Shown piece by piece: positions 25,183 to 34,160 of a stretch of DNA of 64,000 bases. The position numbers and the translations under genes are program-made. The stretch spans positions 62,001 to 126,000 of the forward strand of contig NZ_LQIV01000005.1 in the NCBI RefSeq assembly GCF_001500125.1. The letters are read 5' to 3'. Below the pieces are notes generated by a model, which ran no database searches, was not told where the DNA came from, and saw only the letters and a program-made list of their open reading frames with translations. Within the stretch, counting starts at the first letter, position 1. Each line of letters starts with the position of its first letter. This DNA is from Mycobacterium sp. IS-1742 (GTDB lineage Bacteria; Actinomycetota; Actinomycetes; Mycobacteriales; Mycobacteriaceae).

Positions 25183-27321
25183 CTACCCCGCAGGTGTCAC
25201 GTCCGCGCCGGAACCCTTGATCGACGCTTTCGCGCGGTTCTCGGCACGAACCGCCCTTTTGCCTCGCACGAACCCCGTCGCCGAGATCGACGCCGCCAGC
25301 AGTGCGTCCTCGCCCTTGACGAACGGGTGGAACCCGACGCCGGCGCCACCGCGGCCCTTCACCGGGATGTCGGCGACTTCGGTGACCTTCCAACTCTTCT
25401 CGGCGATCGACAGAATGGCCTCACCGTTCTCACACGACACCGGCAGTGCAGCGATGACCTCGTCATCCTCGGCGGCGAGTTTCACCCCCGCCACGCCGTT
25501 GCCCGCCGCGCCCTGCGGGTTCACCGCCGCGGGATCGATGCGCAGGATCTTGCCGCGCCGGGTCACCAGCGCCAGGTGCGAGCCGGGTGTCAGCACACCG
25601 GAGCGCAGCAGCCCGGTGATGTCCGGCGCGACGGGGATGTCGCGGATCTTGTACGGCAGACCGCCGCCGGTGGTGAACTTGACCCGGCCGTCGGTCCACA
25701 CCGCCCAGCCCAGTCCGGAGGTCAGCAGCTCGCCGTGGCTGTCGGAGAACACGCCGCGGTCGTCGAGGCGCCAGGCGGCGTTGACCTTTCGTTCACGCGG
25801 TCCGTCGTCCGCGGCGCCGGACGCCACCGGAGTGGCCTCGAAGTCCAGCACGGTACGCCGGTCGAACTCCGGGCCCTTGAACAGTTTCGCCGTCTCCACC
25901 AGCTCCTGGTCGATCACGTTCCGGCGTGCATCCGGATTGGACACCAGCTCGGTGAGTTCGGCGAACTCGGCGTCCAGCTTCTCGGCCTCGGCGCGCAGTT
26001 CGATCACGTCGAGTCTGGTCAGGCGACGCAGCTGCAACGCCAGCACGTAGTCCGCTTGAACCGCGTCGATCGCGAACCGGTCCTGCAGACCTGAGCGGGC
26101 CTCGTCGACGGTGTCGGAGTTGCGGATGACCGCGACGGCAGCATCGATGTCGAGGTGGATGAGCATCAGGCCCGCCACCAGATGGCGCCGCGCGGTCACC
26201 TTCTCCAGCCGATACTCGCTGCGGTGCAGCACCACCGAGTCTCGCAGGGACAGGAAGGCACGGATCAGCTCACGCACCGACCACCAGCGCGGCACCCGGT
26301 TCTCGTCGAGGGCCACCAGGCTGGCGGCGAACGTCCCCTCCAACGGTGTCAGGGCCAGCAGTTGCTCGCGGATCTGCTCGGCACTGTGACCGCGTTTGGC
26401 GGTGACGACGATCCGCAGCCCGTTACGGCGGTCGGTCAGGTCGGACATGTCGGCCACACCGGGCATCTCCCCGGATTCGACCAGCGCCCGAACCCGTTCC
26501 TGCACAGTGTTACTGGCCACCCCGGGCGGCAGCTCGGTGATGACGCAGTTCTTTCCGTCCACCGAGACCGTGCCCCGCACCGTGAACGCCCCCCGGCCGG
26601 TGGTGATGTACTCCCGCAAGCCGGTCTCACCGACGACCGTCGCGCCGCAGCCCCAGTCCGGACCGGGGACGAGTTTCATCAGCCTGTCGTCGGTCATGTT
26701 CGGGGTCTTCAGTAGCGCCCGGCAGGCGGCCATGATCTCGCGCGGGTTGTGGGCGGGCACTTTGGTGGCCCAGCCTTCGGCGATGCCCACCGCGCCGTTG
26801 CAGAGCAGCACCGGCCACCGCGCAGGCAGGACGGTCGGCTCGGTCCACTCGCCGTCGAACGTCGCCACCATGGGCACCGCGTGGTCGTCGAGTTCTGCGG
26901 TCAGGGCCGCACCGGGTGCGGACAACCGCATCTCGGTGTAGCGGTCGGCGGCGGGGATGTCGCCCTGGATGCGCGGGAAAGCGCCTTGTCCGTCAATGAC
27001 TTTCACGCGCTGGAACTCGGCGGCCATCAGCGCCGCGGCACCGTACATCGACGCCCCGCCGTGGGGGTGCAGGTTGCCGGTGACGGCCGAACAGACCTTC
27101 GAGGACTTCTGCGGCTTGTTGCCGGGCAGCAGCCGGGAATCGTGCATCTGGTACAGCAGCCGTCGCTGCCCCGGCTTGAGCCCGTCGAACGCCGACGGGA
27201 TGGCGCGGTCGCTGACGCTGTAGAGCGCGAAGGTCAGCTGATAGTGGTTCCAGTAATCGTCGGCGCTCTGGTCGAGCACCAGGTCCGGATTCTGCTCGGG
27301 AACGTCCAGGGTGGCGGTCAC
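25183..27321 (-). CDS. divergent type II topoisomerase subunit A (TopoM/ParC-like)
   Basis: 712 residues, aligning with the breakage-reunion half of GyrA/ParC: SVSDRAIPSAFDGLKPGQRR, the catalytic Tyr128 in ADRYTEMRL, tower and coiled-coil regions, and a shortened C-terminal part. The loop equivalent to the E. coli GyrA quinolone region reads HPHGGASMYG (85-94), so the positions of D82, S83 and D87 are Gly, Ala and Gly. GTG 27321 is nine bases after the partner's stop, with AGGAGC across that stop. The pair corresponds to the atypical TopoN/TopoM enzyme described in M. smegmatis. Confidence 0.88.
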   Translation of the reverse strand: MTATLDVPEQNPDLVLDQSADDYWNHYQLTFALYSVSDRAIPSAFDGLKPGQRRLLYQMHDSRLLPGNKPQKSSKVCSAVTGNLHPHGGASMYGAAALMAAEFQRVKVIDGQGAFPRIQGDIPAADRYTEMRLSAPGAALTAELDDHAVPMVATFDGEWTEPTVLPARWPVLLCNGAVGIAEGWATKVPAHNPREIMAACRALLKTPNMTDDRLMKLVPGPDWGCGATVVGETGLREYITTGRGAFTVRGTVSVDGKNCVITELPPGVASNTVQERVRALVESGEMPGVADMSDLTDRRNGLRIVVTAKRGHSAEQIREQLLALTPLEGTFAASLVALDENRVPRWWSVRELIRAFLSLRDSVVLHRSEYRLEKVTARRHLVAGLMLIHLDIDAAVAVIRNSDTVDEARSGLQDRFAIDAVQADYVLALQLRRLTRLDVIELRAEAEKLDAEFAELTELVSNPDARRNVIDQELVETAKLFKGPEFDRRTVLDFEATPVASGAADDGPRERKVNAAWRLDDRGVFSDSHGELLTSGLGWAVWTDGRVKFTTGGGLPYKIRDIPVAPDITGLLRSGVLTPGSHLALVTRRGKILRIDPAAVNPQGAAGNGVAGVKLAAEDDEVIAALPVSCENGEAILSIAEKSWKVTEVADIPVKGRGGAGVGFHPFVKGEDALLAASISATGFVRGKRAVRAENRAKASIKGSGADVTPAG

Positions 27322-27330
27322 AGCGTGCTC

Positions 27331-29364
27331 CTAGTCCAGGTCCAGCGCCAGGGTGTCGACGCGGGAGGCGACATCGGCCATCCACGTCCGCCGGCCCTCG
27401 GGCGGCCCACCGAACAGCGTGTGGTGCAGCTTCGCCTCACCGTCATCGAGCTGCACCCGAATCACGGTGCGCCGCTGCGGATCCAGCACGGTGTTCCAGA
27501 AGTCGTCGGCGTCCATCTCGCCCAGACCCTTGTTGCGCTGCACCTCCACCTTGCGCTTGGAGGTGGCCTTCATCTGCGCCACGGCGGCGTCGCGTTCGGA
27601 CTCGTCCTGGCAGTAGATCCGCTGCTGGCCGTCTTTGACCACGAACAGCGGTGGCAGCGTCACGTAGACCATGCCGGCCTCGATCAGCGGCCGGTAGAAG
27701 TCCAGGAACATCGAGATGAGGCTGGAGTTGATGTTGCCGCCGTCTGGATCGGCGTCGGAGGCGAACAGGATCCGGTCGTAGCGGCACGACTCCGGATCGC
27801 AACTGTCCCGCACCCCGCAACCCAGGATGCGTTCGATCGCATCGAACTCGTCCTTGACCCGAGCCTTGGTGAGGGTGAAGCCATAGACGTTGGGTGGCTT
27901 GCCCTTCAGCGGAAAGGCCGCCTGGAAGGTGGCGTCCCGCGCGGCTTTGATCGTACCCAGCGCGGAGTCACCCTCGCACAGGAACAGCTCGGCACCCGAC
28001 CCGCGTCCGGTCTCGCGGCTCGGCAGCAGCTTCGGCGGCAGCGACAGGTTCGTACCCAGCCCTTTGGCCTTCGAGGCGGCGCGCGAGCGCGCCTTCGCCC
28101 CTTCCGCGCTGCGCCGGGCCCGCGCCGCCTCCAGCGCCAGCTTGGTCCACAGCGACACGGTGTCGCCGTTGGCGGGGTTGGCCGCCCAGATGGTGACGCT
28201 GCGCGCGACGTCCGGGGCCATCGCCACATTCAACGACCGCGAGGACACCGCGGTCTTGGCCTGCGAATCCCAGGACACATCCGGGGCGCGGGTGTCGACG
28301 ACCAGCGCGGTGACCGCGGCGAAATCCTGTGCTTCCGGGCCGTCCTCGCCTTTGGCCAGGCCCAGGTCGCGGATGCGGGACGCACGGTCGGCCAGGGCCT
28401 CCGACAGCCCCTTGACCGCCGCGGTCAGGTGCGAGCCGCCGCCGGGGGTGCGCACGGTGTTGCAGAACGCGGCGACGGTTGCCGGTTCGGCGGGGCCCGC
28501 GGTCAGGGACCAGCGGAACGGGGTCGGGCCGCGACCGGTGGTGTACTCACCACGGCCCTCCACCACCGCGCGCACACCGGGTACCGGAGTATCGGCAGCG
28601 GCGCACATCAGGTCCAGGAGGGTCTCGGTACCCCACGGCCCGCTGAACGCTTCGATCAGCTCGGGCCGGACGTCGTCACCGGGCCAGCCGTCGTCGACCA
28701 CGACCAGATGCACCCCCGGTGACATCCGCGCCGCGGCGTGCGCCCGCAGCAGCACTTCGTTGATGTCGACGCCGGAATCCGGGACCACGGCCGGGTCGAA
28801 CAGGATGCGGACCGTGGTGCCGTGGTCATCGGGCCTGCGGTTGGCGGTGCCGCGCAGCTTCTGCGTGTCGGCCCGCGTGAAGGGGGCGTCCGGGTCGAAG
28901 TCCTTGCCCTCGAAGACACCGGGGTAGCCGCCGCCGAAGCTCTGCAGATAGGTCTTCCCGGCGCGGCGCACCGTCACGTCGGTGCGTTTGGAGATGAACA
29001 CCGCTGCGGCGGCGCCGATTCCGTTCAACCCGGCGCCGGTGCTGGCGGCGTCGGCGTGGGCGGAGAACTTGCCGCCGGCGCGCGCGGTGCCCAGCGTCTT
29101 GACGATGCCGTTCTTCCCGTTCACCGGATCGGAGTCGACGGGCAGGCCGCGGCCGTCGTCGGCGACGCTGACCGAGCCGTCGGCGTGCAGGGTGATGGTC
29201 ACGTATGCCCCGCCGTGGCTGGGATCGGCCACCTCCTCGATCGCATTGTCGACGAGTTCGCGCAGCGCGGTGTTGAGCACGTCCAACCCGAGGTTCACCG
29301 CGGGCCGCAGGCGCGTGTGCTGGACATCGTCGAGCTCGGTGATGTCGGCCGCGGTGTAGCTCAC
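27331..29364 (-). CDS. divergent type II topoisomerase subunit B (TopoN/ParE-like)
   Basis: 677 residues: GHKL ATPase domain (RELVDNAIEE with Asn40; ADDGRGLP), transducer domain, then TOPRIM with CEGDSALG (Glu464) and SDADPDGGN (Asp537, Asp539), where canonical GyrB has DADVDGAHI. GTG 29364 is preceded by GGAGAAG; the frame is open further upstream but conservation starts here. It supplies ATP turnover for the subunit encoded nine bases downstream. Sequence is far from ordinary GyrB, which should be encoded elsewhere near dnaA. Confidence 0.88.
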   Translation of the reverse strand: MSYTAADITELDDVQHTRLRPAVNLGLDVLNTALRELVDNAIEEVADPSHGGAYVTITLHADGSVSVADDGRGLPVDSDPVNGKNGIVKTLGTARAGGKFSAHADAASTGAGLNGIGAAAAVFISKRTDVTVRRAGKTYLQSFGGGYPGVFEGKDFDPDAPFTRADTQKLRGTANRRPDDHGTTVRILFDPAVVPDSGVDINEVLLRAHAAARMSPGVHLVVVDDGWPGDDVRPELIEAFSGPWGTETLLDLMCAAADTPVPGVRAVVEGRGEYTTGRGPTPFRWSLTAGPAEPATVAAFCNTVRTPGGGSHLTAAVKGLSEALADRASRIRDLGLAKGEDGPEAQDFAAVTALVVDTRAPDVSWDSQAKTAVSSRSLNVAMAPDVARSVTIWAANPANGDTVSLWTKLALEAARARRSAEGAKARSRAASKAKGLGTNLSLPPKLLPSRETGRGSGAELFLCEGDSALGTIKAARDATFQAAFPLKGKPPNVYGFTLTKARVKDEFDAIERILGCGVRDSCDPESCRYDRILFASDADPDGGNINSSLISMFLDFYRPLIEAGMVYVTLPPLFVVKDGQQRIYCQDESERDAAVAQMKATSKRKVEVQRNKGLGEMDADDFWNTVLDPQRRTVIRVQLDDGEAKLHHTLFGGPPEGRRTWMADVASRVDTLALDLD

Positions 29365-29512
29365 TGCTCGTCTTCTCCATCGGTGCCGGGTGGGGTGCCG
29401 CAGGAATCGTAGACGGCGGGCCCGACGTTTCAGCTGATCCTGGCCGACGGCACTCGGTTCGACCGTGGAGACCGGCGCTAACGCCGTATTGGTGCCGGTC
29501 GATAACAGAGGC

Positions 29513-29950
29513 ATGACCCCGTTCCGTGCCGGTTGCGCGCTCACTGTCGCCATCATCGCGACCTGGGCGGCGGCGGGAACCGCTCACGCCGAGGCGTCCG
29601 CGCAACTCGCCCGAGTGCCCGTGGTGGCGTCCCCGTCGTGTGCAGGCAGCGTCAGCGGCGAGGCGCAGGTGGCGCCGGTCCAGGTCGACGATCGGGTCGA
29701 GGACGGCGTCCGCGTGGCGATCCATTACGACGCCGGTGTCTACGACGGCTCGTGTGCGTTGACGGTGACCGCCGCGTGGGTCAACCTCGACACCGGCGCG
29801 TCGGGAAGCGGTGACGTCACCGCGGTGTCGACGATCGACGGGCACTACGGCTTCATCGGCTACGCGAACACCGCCTTCGAAACGGGCAGCGGTTCGGTCC
29901 TCGTCACGCTCAGTTCGCATCCGGGTGCCGACATGCGGATCACCGTCTGA
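29513..29950 (+). CDS. small secreted protein of unknown function
   Basis: 145 residues from ATG 29513. A clear signal peptide (GCALTVAIIATWAAAGTAHA) is followed by a mature chain of about 120 residues with two Cys, likely one disulfide, and a beta-rich pattern (VAIHYDAGVYDGSCALTVTAAWVNL) suggesting an immunoglobulin-like or beta-sandwich fold. No motif recognised. Confidence 0.6.
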   Translation: MTPFRAGCALTVAIIATWAAAGTAHAEASAQLARVPVVASPSCAGSVSGEAQVAPVQVDDRVEDGVRVAIHYDAGVYDGSCALTVTAAWVNLDTGASGSGDVTAVSTIDGHYGFIGYANTAFETGSGSVLVTLSSHPGADMRITV

Positions 29951-30047
29951 CCCCGTAGCCGGCGTAAAGCCACGTCCTTGTGACGGTCCTCACACGACAA
30001 TGTACGTTGTCAGAGTTCGTGTCGGTGTCGAGAGGGAGCCGTCGGCC

Positions 30048-31882
30048 GTGGAAGACGTCAAGTACGCACGCAGCCGTATCAACTCCAGGTCGGTCCGTTA
30101 CGGCATCGCGGCGATCGCGCTGTGCGCGGCGGTCGCCGGCGCGCCCGCTCCGGGCGTGGCGTGGGCCGACGAGACCGTCTCCGACACGCCCTCGAATGCG
30201 ACCGCCCAGACGAACCAGGAGCCGGCCGACGATCCACAACCGGCGGACCCGCCGGCCGAGGCAAAGATCGACGACAGCGCCGAGGTACCCGAACAGGACC
30301 GCGAGCTCGACGCCGACGCCGGCGACCCCGTAGGCGACGAGGGGCCGGACCCGAACGCGCCGGCCGAGGAGATCACCGACGGCGAGGCGCCGCAGCCGGC
30401 GCAGCCCGGAGATGCCACCGTCGACGAGCCCGTCGTCCCGGAGCCCGTCGTCCCCGAGCCCGTCGTCCCGGAACCCGTCGTCCCGGAACCCGTCGTCCCG
30501 GAACCCGTTGCCCGGGAACCGGACCCGGGCACCGGAGCGAAGGCCGCGTCGGCAGCGGAATCCGTCCGCACCACGCAGGCCACCGACCGCGCGGTGGCGA
30601 CGCTCACCCTGCCTGTCGAGGTCGGCGCCGTAGAGGTCGCACGGGACCTGAAGACCTCTCTGGTGGCGCCCAGCCTGGTCGACGCGACGGCGCCCGCACT
30701 CGCCGCCGTCGTCGATCCCACGGTCGATACGGCGCCCAGCCCGCCGCAGCCGCTGTCACCGATCGCCGAGTTGATCGAGCTGCCGGGCCGCGTGGTCAAC
30801 GCCGTGCTCGAGATCCTCGACTTCACCTCGTCGGCGAACAGCCCCAGCCTTCCGATCAGTTTCGCGCCCATCAACGACGCGATCTTCGGCGCGTTCCGCG
30901 AGCTCGAACGGCAGCTGGGCCTGTGGCGGACCCCGGTGCCGCAACCCGTGGTCCCGACCCTGACCTACACCGGCCCCACGGACAGGCCGACTCCGACGGT
31001 GGCGCAGTTCCTCAACGCGTCCGCGGCCGGATACGTGCTCGGGGCGACACCCGGGGGGTTGGTCCCGTTCACCGTCGACGGGTTCCAGATGTCGTCGACC
31101 AACGTCTTCTCGGGCATGGTGGGCCGGGCCTGGGTGACCCCCGAGGGGCAGGTGATCATCGCCTATCAGGGCACGACGGGCGGATCGCATCTGCTGTTCA
31201 ACCCGTTCATCACCATCGCTCAGGTACTCGCCGATCTCCAGGTGGTGTTCACGGGGACCACGCCGTTGGCGTTCCACGACGCCCTCGATTTCGCCGAAGA
31301 GGTGCGCGCCGAGGCCGCCCTGCAGGGTTACCGCGACGAGGACATCTTCGTCACGGGTCACTCGCTCGGCGGTTGGGAGGCGCAGTACGTCGCGCAGCAG
31401 ACCGGCCTGTCCGGCATCGGCTTCGAGGCCCCCGGTATCAACACCGTCGTGCCCGGCAACGGCGCCGACTCGATGTTCGTCAACATCGGCACCTACGGAA
31501 GCTCCGCGCCGTACATGGCGACGGATCTGCCCGGCCTGCAACCGTTCATGCCGCCGTACGTGCCCGGCGGGGGAGCAAACCGCACTACGGCCCGATCGTG
31601 ATGATCGGCGACCCCGCGGCGATGACGCCGTTGTACAACGCCTCGCAGTTGTGGGGCACGAGCCCGATCGGCAGCGTCGTCTTCCTCGTGGACTACCTCA
31701 TGAATTTCTTCCAGTACCACCTGCCCGGCGTGCAGGCCTACCACCTCGACGTCACCCCCGACCCCGGCATCGTGCTGTGGCTCGGCACCGCACGGGGACC
31801 TGTCCACACCGGCTACGGCGAGCTGACCATCCCGCAACTCATGAAGGCCGCCTCGGACGACGGCATCCTCTTTCTGCCCTGA
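30048..31882 (+). pseudogene. secreted lipase-like alpha/beta-hydrolase, frameshifted near its 3' end
   Basis: From GTG 30048 (GAGAGGGAG upstream): signal peptide, a long acidic Pro-rich region with VVPEP repeats, and a hydrolase domain with GHSLGGWEAQYV (Ser439). At the five-G run 31569-31573 the frame falls into a stop at about 31601. Adding one base there restores the reading SKPHYGPIVMIGDP and continues to TGA at 31882 (611 residues). Domain pattern resembles class 3/PE-PPE-type lipases. The break is either a true one-base deletion or a homopolymer sequencing error. Confidence 0.75.
30429..30518 (+). repeat. 15-bp tandem repeat encoding PVVPE
   Basis: Five near-identical copies of CCCGTCGTCCCGGAG and one degenerate copy lie in frame within the lipase-like gene and encode a Pro-Val-Val-Pro-Glu rod. 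Unit length is a multiple of three, so copy number can vary without breaking the frame. Confidence 0.9.
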
Positions 31883-31900
31883 GGCAGGCGCACCGGCTGA

Positions 31901-33391
31901 TCAGCCCGGGCCGGAGCTGTCGACCAGTGACCAGTAGCGCGCTTCCCGTGGCGTCATGTCGTTGGAGGTGATGGCGCCGAACGCGGCTGCGTCGCTTTCG
32001 AATCGGCGCGCGGCGTCCGGTCGGGCGTCGGGGCCTTCCATGCGGAAGCAGCTGGGCGCCAATGGCCCGAACAGCAGCGCGCGCCGCAGTTGCGGCCACC
32101 GGTCGAGCCGCGGTTCCACTCCGGCCGCGCGCGCGAACGCGAGAGCCGCCAGGTTCATCCGTGTCTTCTGCGGCAGGCCCCGTCGCGCTCGGTATGCGGC
32201 AATTCCCGAACGCTGTTCGGCCTCGGTCGGCGCGGCCACGACGCCACCCCACGTGTACGCGATCCACCGGGCCTGCAATTCGAGCGGGACGAAGTACCCA
32301 CCCGACTGATCCCACATGCCGAGGAACGCCAGTCCCGGCAGCTCGGGATGGAAGGTGTGGAGGTACGAATCCAGATGTGCGGCATCGAGACCCACGACAG
32401 AGCGGATGTGTTCGCTGAGAAAGGGCAGGTGCAACCGGAACCCTGTGCCGAACACGATGCCGTCGACATCCTCGGCGGATCCGTCGGCGAATGTCACGCG
32501 CGTCCCGTCGACGCCTGCCATCCACGGGCGGATCGCGATGCGCCCTTCCGCCACCAGTGGGAGATAACCCTGGTTGAGGGTCACGCCCGCGGCGAACAGG
32601 GACGGATCGGGTGCGGGCGCGCCGTACTGGTCCGGGGTGCCCGCGGCCTCGACGACGATCTCCCTGAGCTGACGATCGACCTCGGGTGCGGGGAGTGTCT
32701 CGGCGGCCAGCGTCGCGTACCGGGTGAACATCCGGTGGTCGGAGGGCACGCCGCGGGCGAACTTGGGTAGCACGTAACGCTGCCTGCGTTGGGCCACGAC
32801 GACACGCGCGGCGCCGGAAAGCGCGAGCTCCACGGCGATCTCGAGGGCGCTGATGGCACATCCGGCGACGAGGATGCGTTTGCCGGCGTACGGCAGGGGG
32901 CCGCGATAGTCGTAACTCGGCACGATCGCCGCCGACCCGGTGAAGGTCGCCAGGCCGAGGACCGGGGGGATGGCGGGCCGATGAAACCGGCCGGTCGCCA
33001 CCACCACCTTGTCGAACCACTCGCTTGTGCCCGCACCGCCGATCCGCCAGCCGGCACCGTCCTGCTCGAGCCGGTCGACCTGGAAGCCGAAGCGGATCCG
33101 GGGGTACAGGCCGAACATGTCGGCATAGCGGTGCAGATAGTCGAGCACGTCCCGGTTCGACGGATACACCGGAGCGCCGTCGTTGTCGAGGTCACTGAAG
33201 GCCGTCATCACCCGGCTGGTGTTGGTGTGCATGGCCGGCCACACGCCGCTGCGGCCCACGATCCCGGCCCACTGCCCTCCGAGCGTGGGACTGCGTTCGA
33301 AGATCGTCGGGGTGAAGTCCTGGGCCTGCAACCACCGTGCGGCGACCAGCCCGCCCGGGCCGGCTCCGATCACCGCGACACGTCGCCCCAT
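31901..33391 (-). CDS. flavin-containing monooxygenase (FMO/Baeyer-Villiger type)
   Basis: 496 residues: FAD Rossmann motif GAGPGG (9-14), FERSPTLGGQW, a second nucleotide-binding motif VAGCAISALE (NADPH), and ATGRFHRP / FGTGFRLHLPF segments typical of the FMO group. It should insert one oxygen into a ketone, amine or sulfide using NADPH and O2; the substrate is unknown. The second motif is G-C-A rather than G-x-G, seen in some actinobacterial relatives. It lies 72 bases downstream of the AlkD-like gene on the same strand. Confidence 0.88.
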   Translation of the reverse strand: MGRRVAVIGAGPGGLVAARWLQAQDFTPTIFERSPTLGGQWAGIVGRSGVWPAMHTNTSRVMTAFSDLDNDGAPVYPSNRDVLDYLHRYADMFGLYPRIRFGFQVDRLEQDGAGWRIGGAGTSEWFDKVVVATGRFHRPAIPPVLGLATFTGSAAIVPSYDYRGPLPYAGKRILVAGCAISALEIAVELALSGAARVVVAQRRQRYVLPKFARGVPSDHRMFTRYATLAAETLPAPEVDRQLREIVVEAAGTPDQYGAPAPDPSLFAAGVTLNQGYLPLVAEGRIAIRPWMAGVDGTRVTFADGSAEDVDGIVFGTGFRLHLPFLSEHIRSVVGLDAAHLDSYLHTFHPELPGLAFLGMWDQSGGYFVPLELQARWIAYTWGGVVAAPTEAEQRSGIAAYRARRGLPQKTRMNLAALAFARAAGVEPRLDRWPQLRRALLFGPLAPSCFRMEGPDARPDAARRFESDAAAFGAITSNDMTPREARYWSLVDSSGPG

Positions 33392-33463
33392 CCCGAAAAC
33401 TGTGGCACGGGTGGTGCTCGCAGGGGTCGGATCAGCGCACCCGGCGGTGATACGGGCGGCGCG

Positions 33464-34159
33464 TCACTCCGCGGGAGGCGGGAGATGCTTGCGCGCCTCG
33501 CGTTTCGAGAGCCCGCTGAGCCGGTCCTCCCGTTCGTCGACGAACATCCGAACCCACTCCGGATCGGTGCGCGCGTACTGCCGCAACGCCCAGCCGATGG
33601 CCTTGCGGATGAAGAAGTCGGTGTCGCCGGCATTGGCGTCGATGGCCGAGGTCAGCAGGTCGAGGTCGGTTCCGTCCATGGCGCCCAGCTGAGCGATGAT
33701 CGCGGTCCTGCGCAGCCACAGGTTTCGATCGGTCGCCCAGCGGAGCACGATCGGCCGAACTTGTGCGGGGTGTGAGGCCAGTATCGGGCCGACCAGGTTG
33801 GCGGCGATCTCGTCGACGGTGTCCCACCAACCGCCGGCGAGGATCAGCCGGCGATACAGCGGTATCCGGGCCGCGCCCTGGTAGGGCCGGTAGCGCCGGT
33901 GGCGTGCGAGCTGGACGGCGGCGTATCGCTCTTCGCGGTGCGTCGCCTCGGTGAACAAACGCTCGACGGTGGCGTCGAACGCCTCCTCGGAGCCGAGGGG
34001 ATGCGCGTCGAAGATGGGCGCGCAGATCCGGCGTACGTCGGGCAGGCGCACGCCGTAGTACGGCATCTCGGACCGCATGTAGGCCTGCATCGCCGGTGCG
34101 CGGCCCGGATCCGCCGCCGCGGCCAGAGCGCCGCGAACCTCGGCGATCAGCCCGGACAT
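33464..34159 (-). CDS. AlkD-like DNA alkylation repair protein
   Basis: 231 residues of HEAT-like helical repeats. MPYYGVRLPDVRR and GGWWDTVDEIAANLVG carry the AlkD active-site pattern (Trp111/112, Asp113), and FIRKAIGWALRQYARTDPEWV is conserved in the family. AlkD excises N3- and N7-alkylpurines without base flipping. ATG 34159 lies one base after the TGA of the gluconate permease gene, so the two are probably cotranscribed although unrelated in function. Confidence 0.9.
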   Translation of the reverse strand: MSGLIAEVRGALAAAADPGRAPAMQAYMRSEMPYYGVRLPDVRRICAPIFDAHPLGSEEAFDATVERLFTEATHREERYAAVQLARHRRYRPYQGAARIPLYRRLILAGGWWDTVDEIAANLVGPILASHPAQVRPIVLRWATDRNLWLRRTAIIAQLGAMDGTDLDLLTSAIDANAGDTDFFIRKAIGWALRQYARTDPEWVRMFVDEREDRLSGLSKREARKHLPPPAE

Positions 34160-34160
34160 G

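Noticed and set aside
30429-30518. CRISPR-like regular repeat
   Set aside because: 15-bp units directly abut without spacers and are in frame within a coding sequence.
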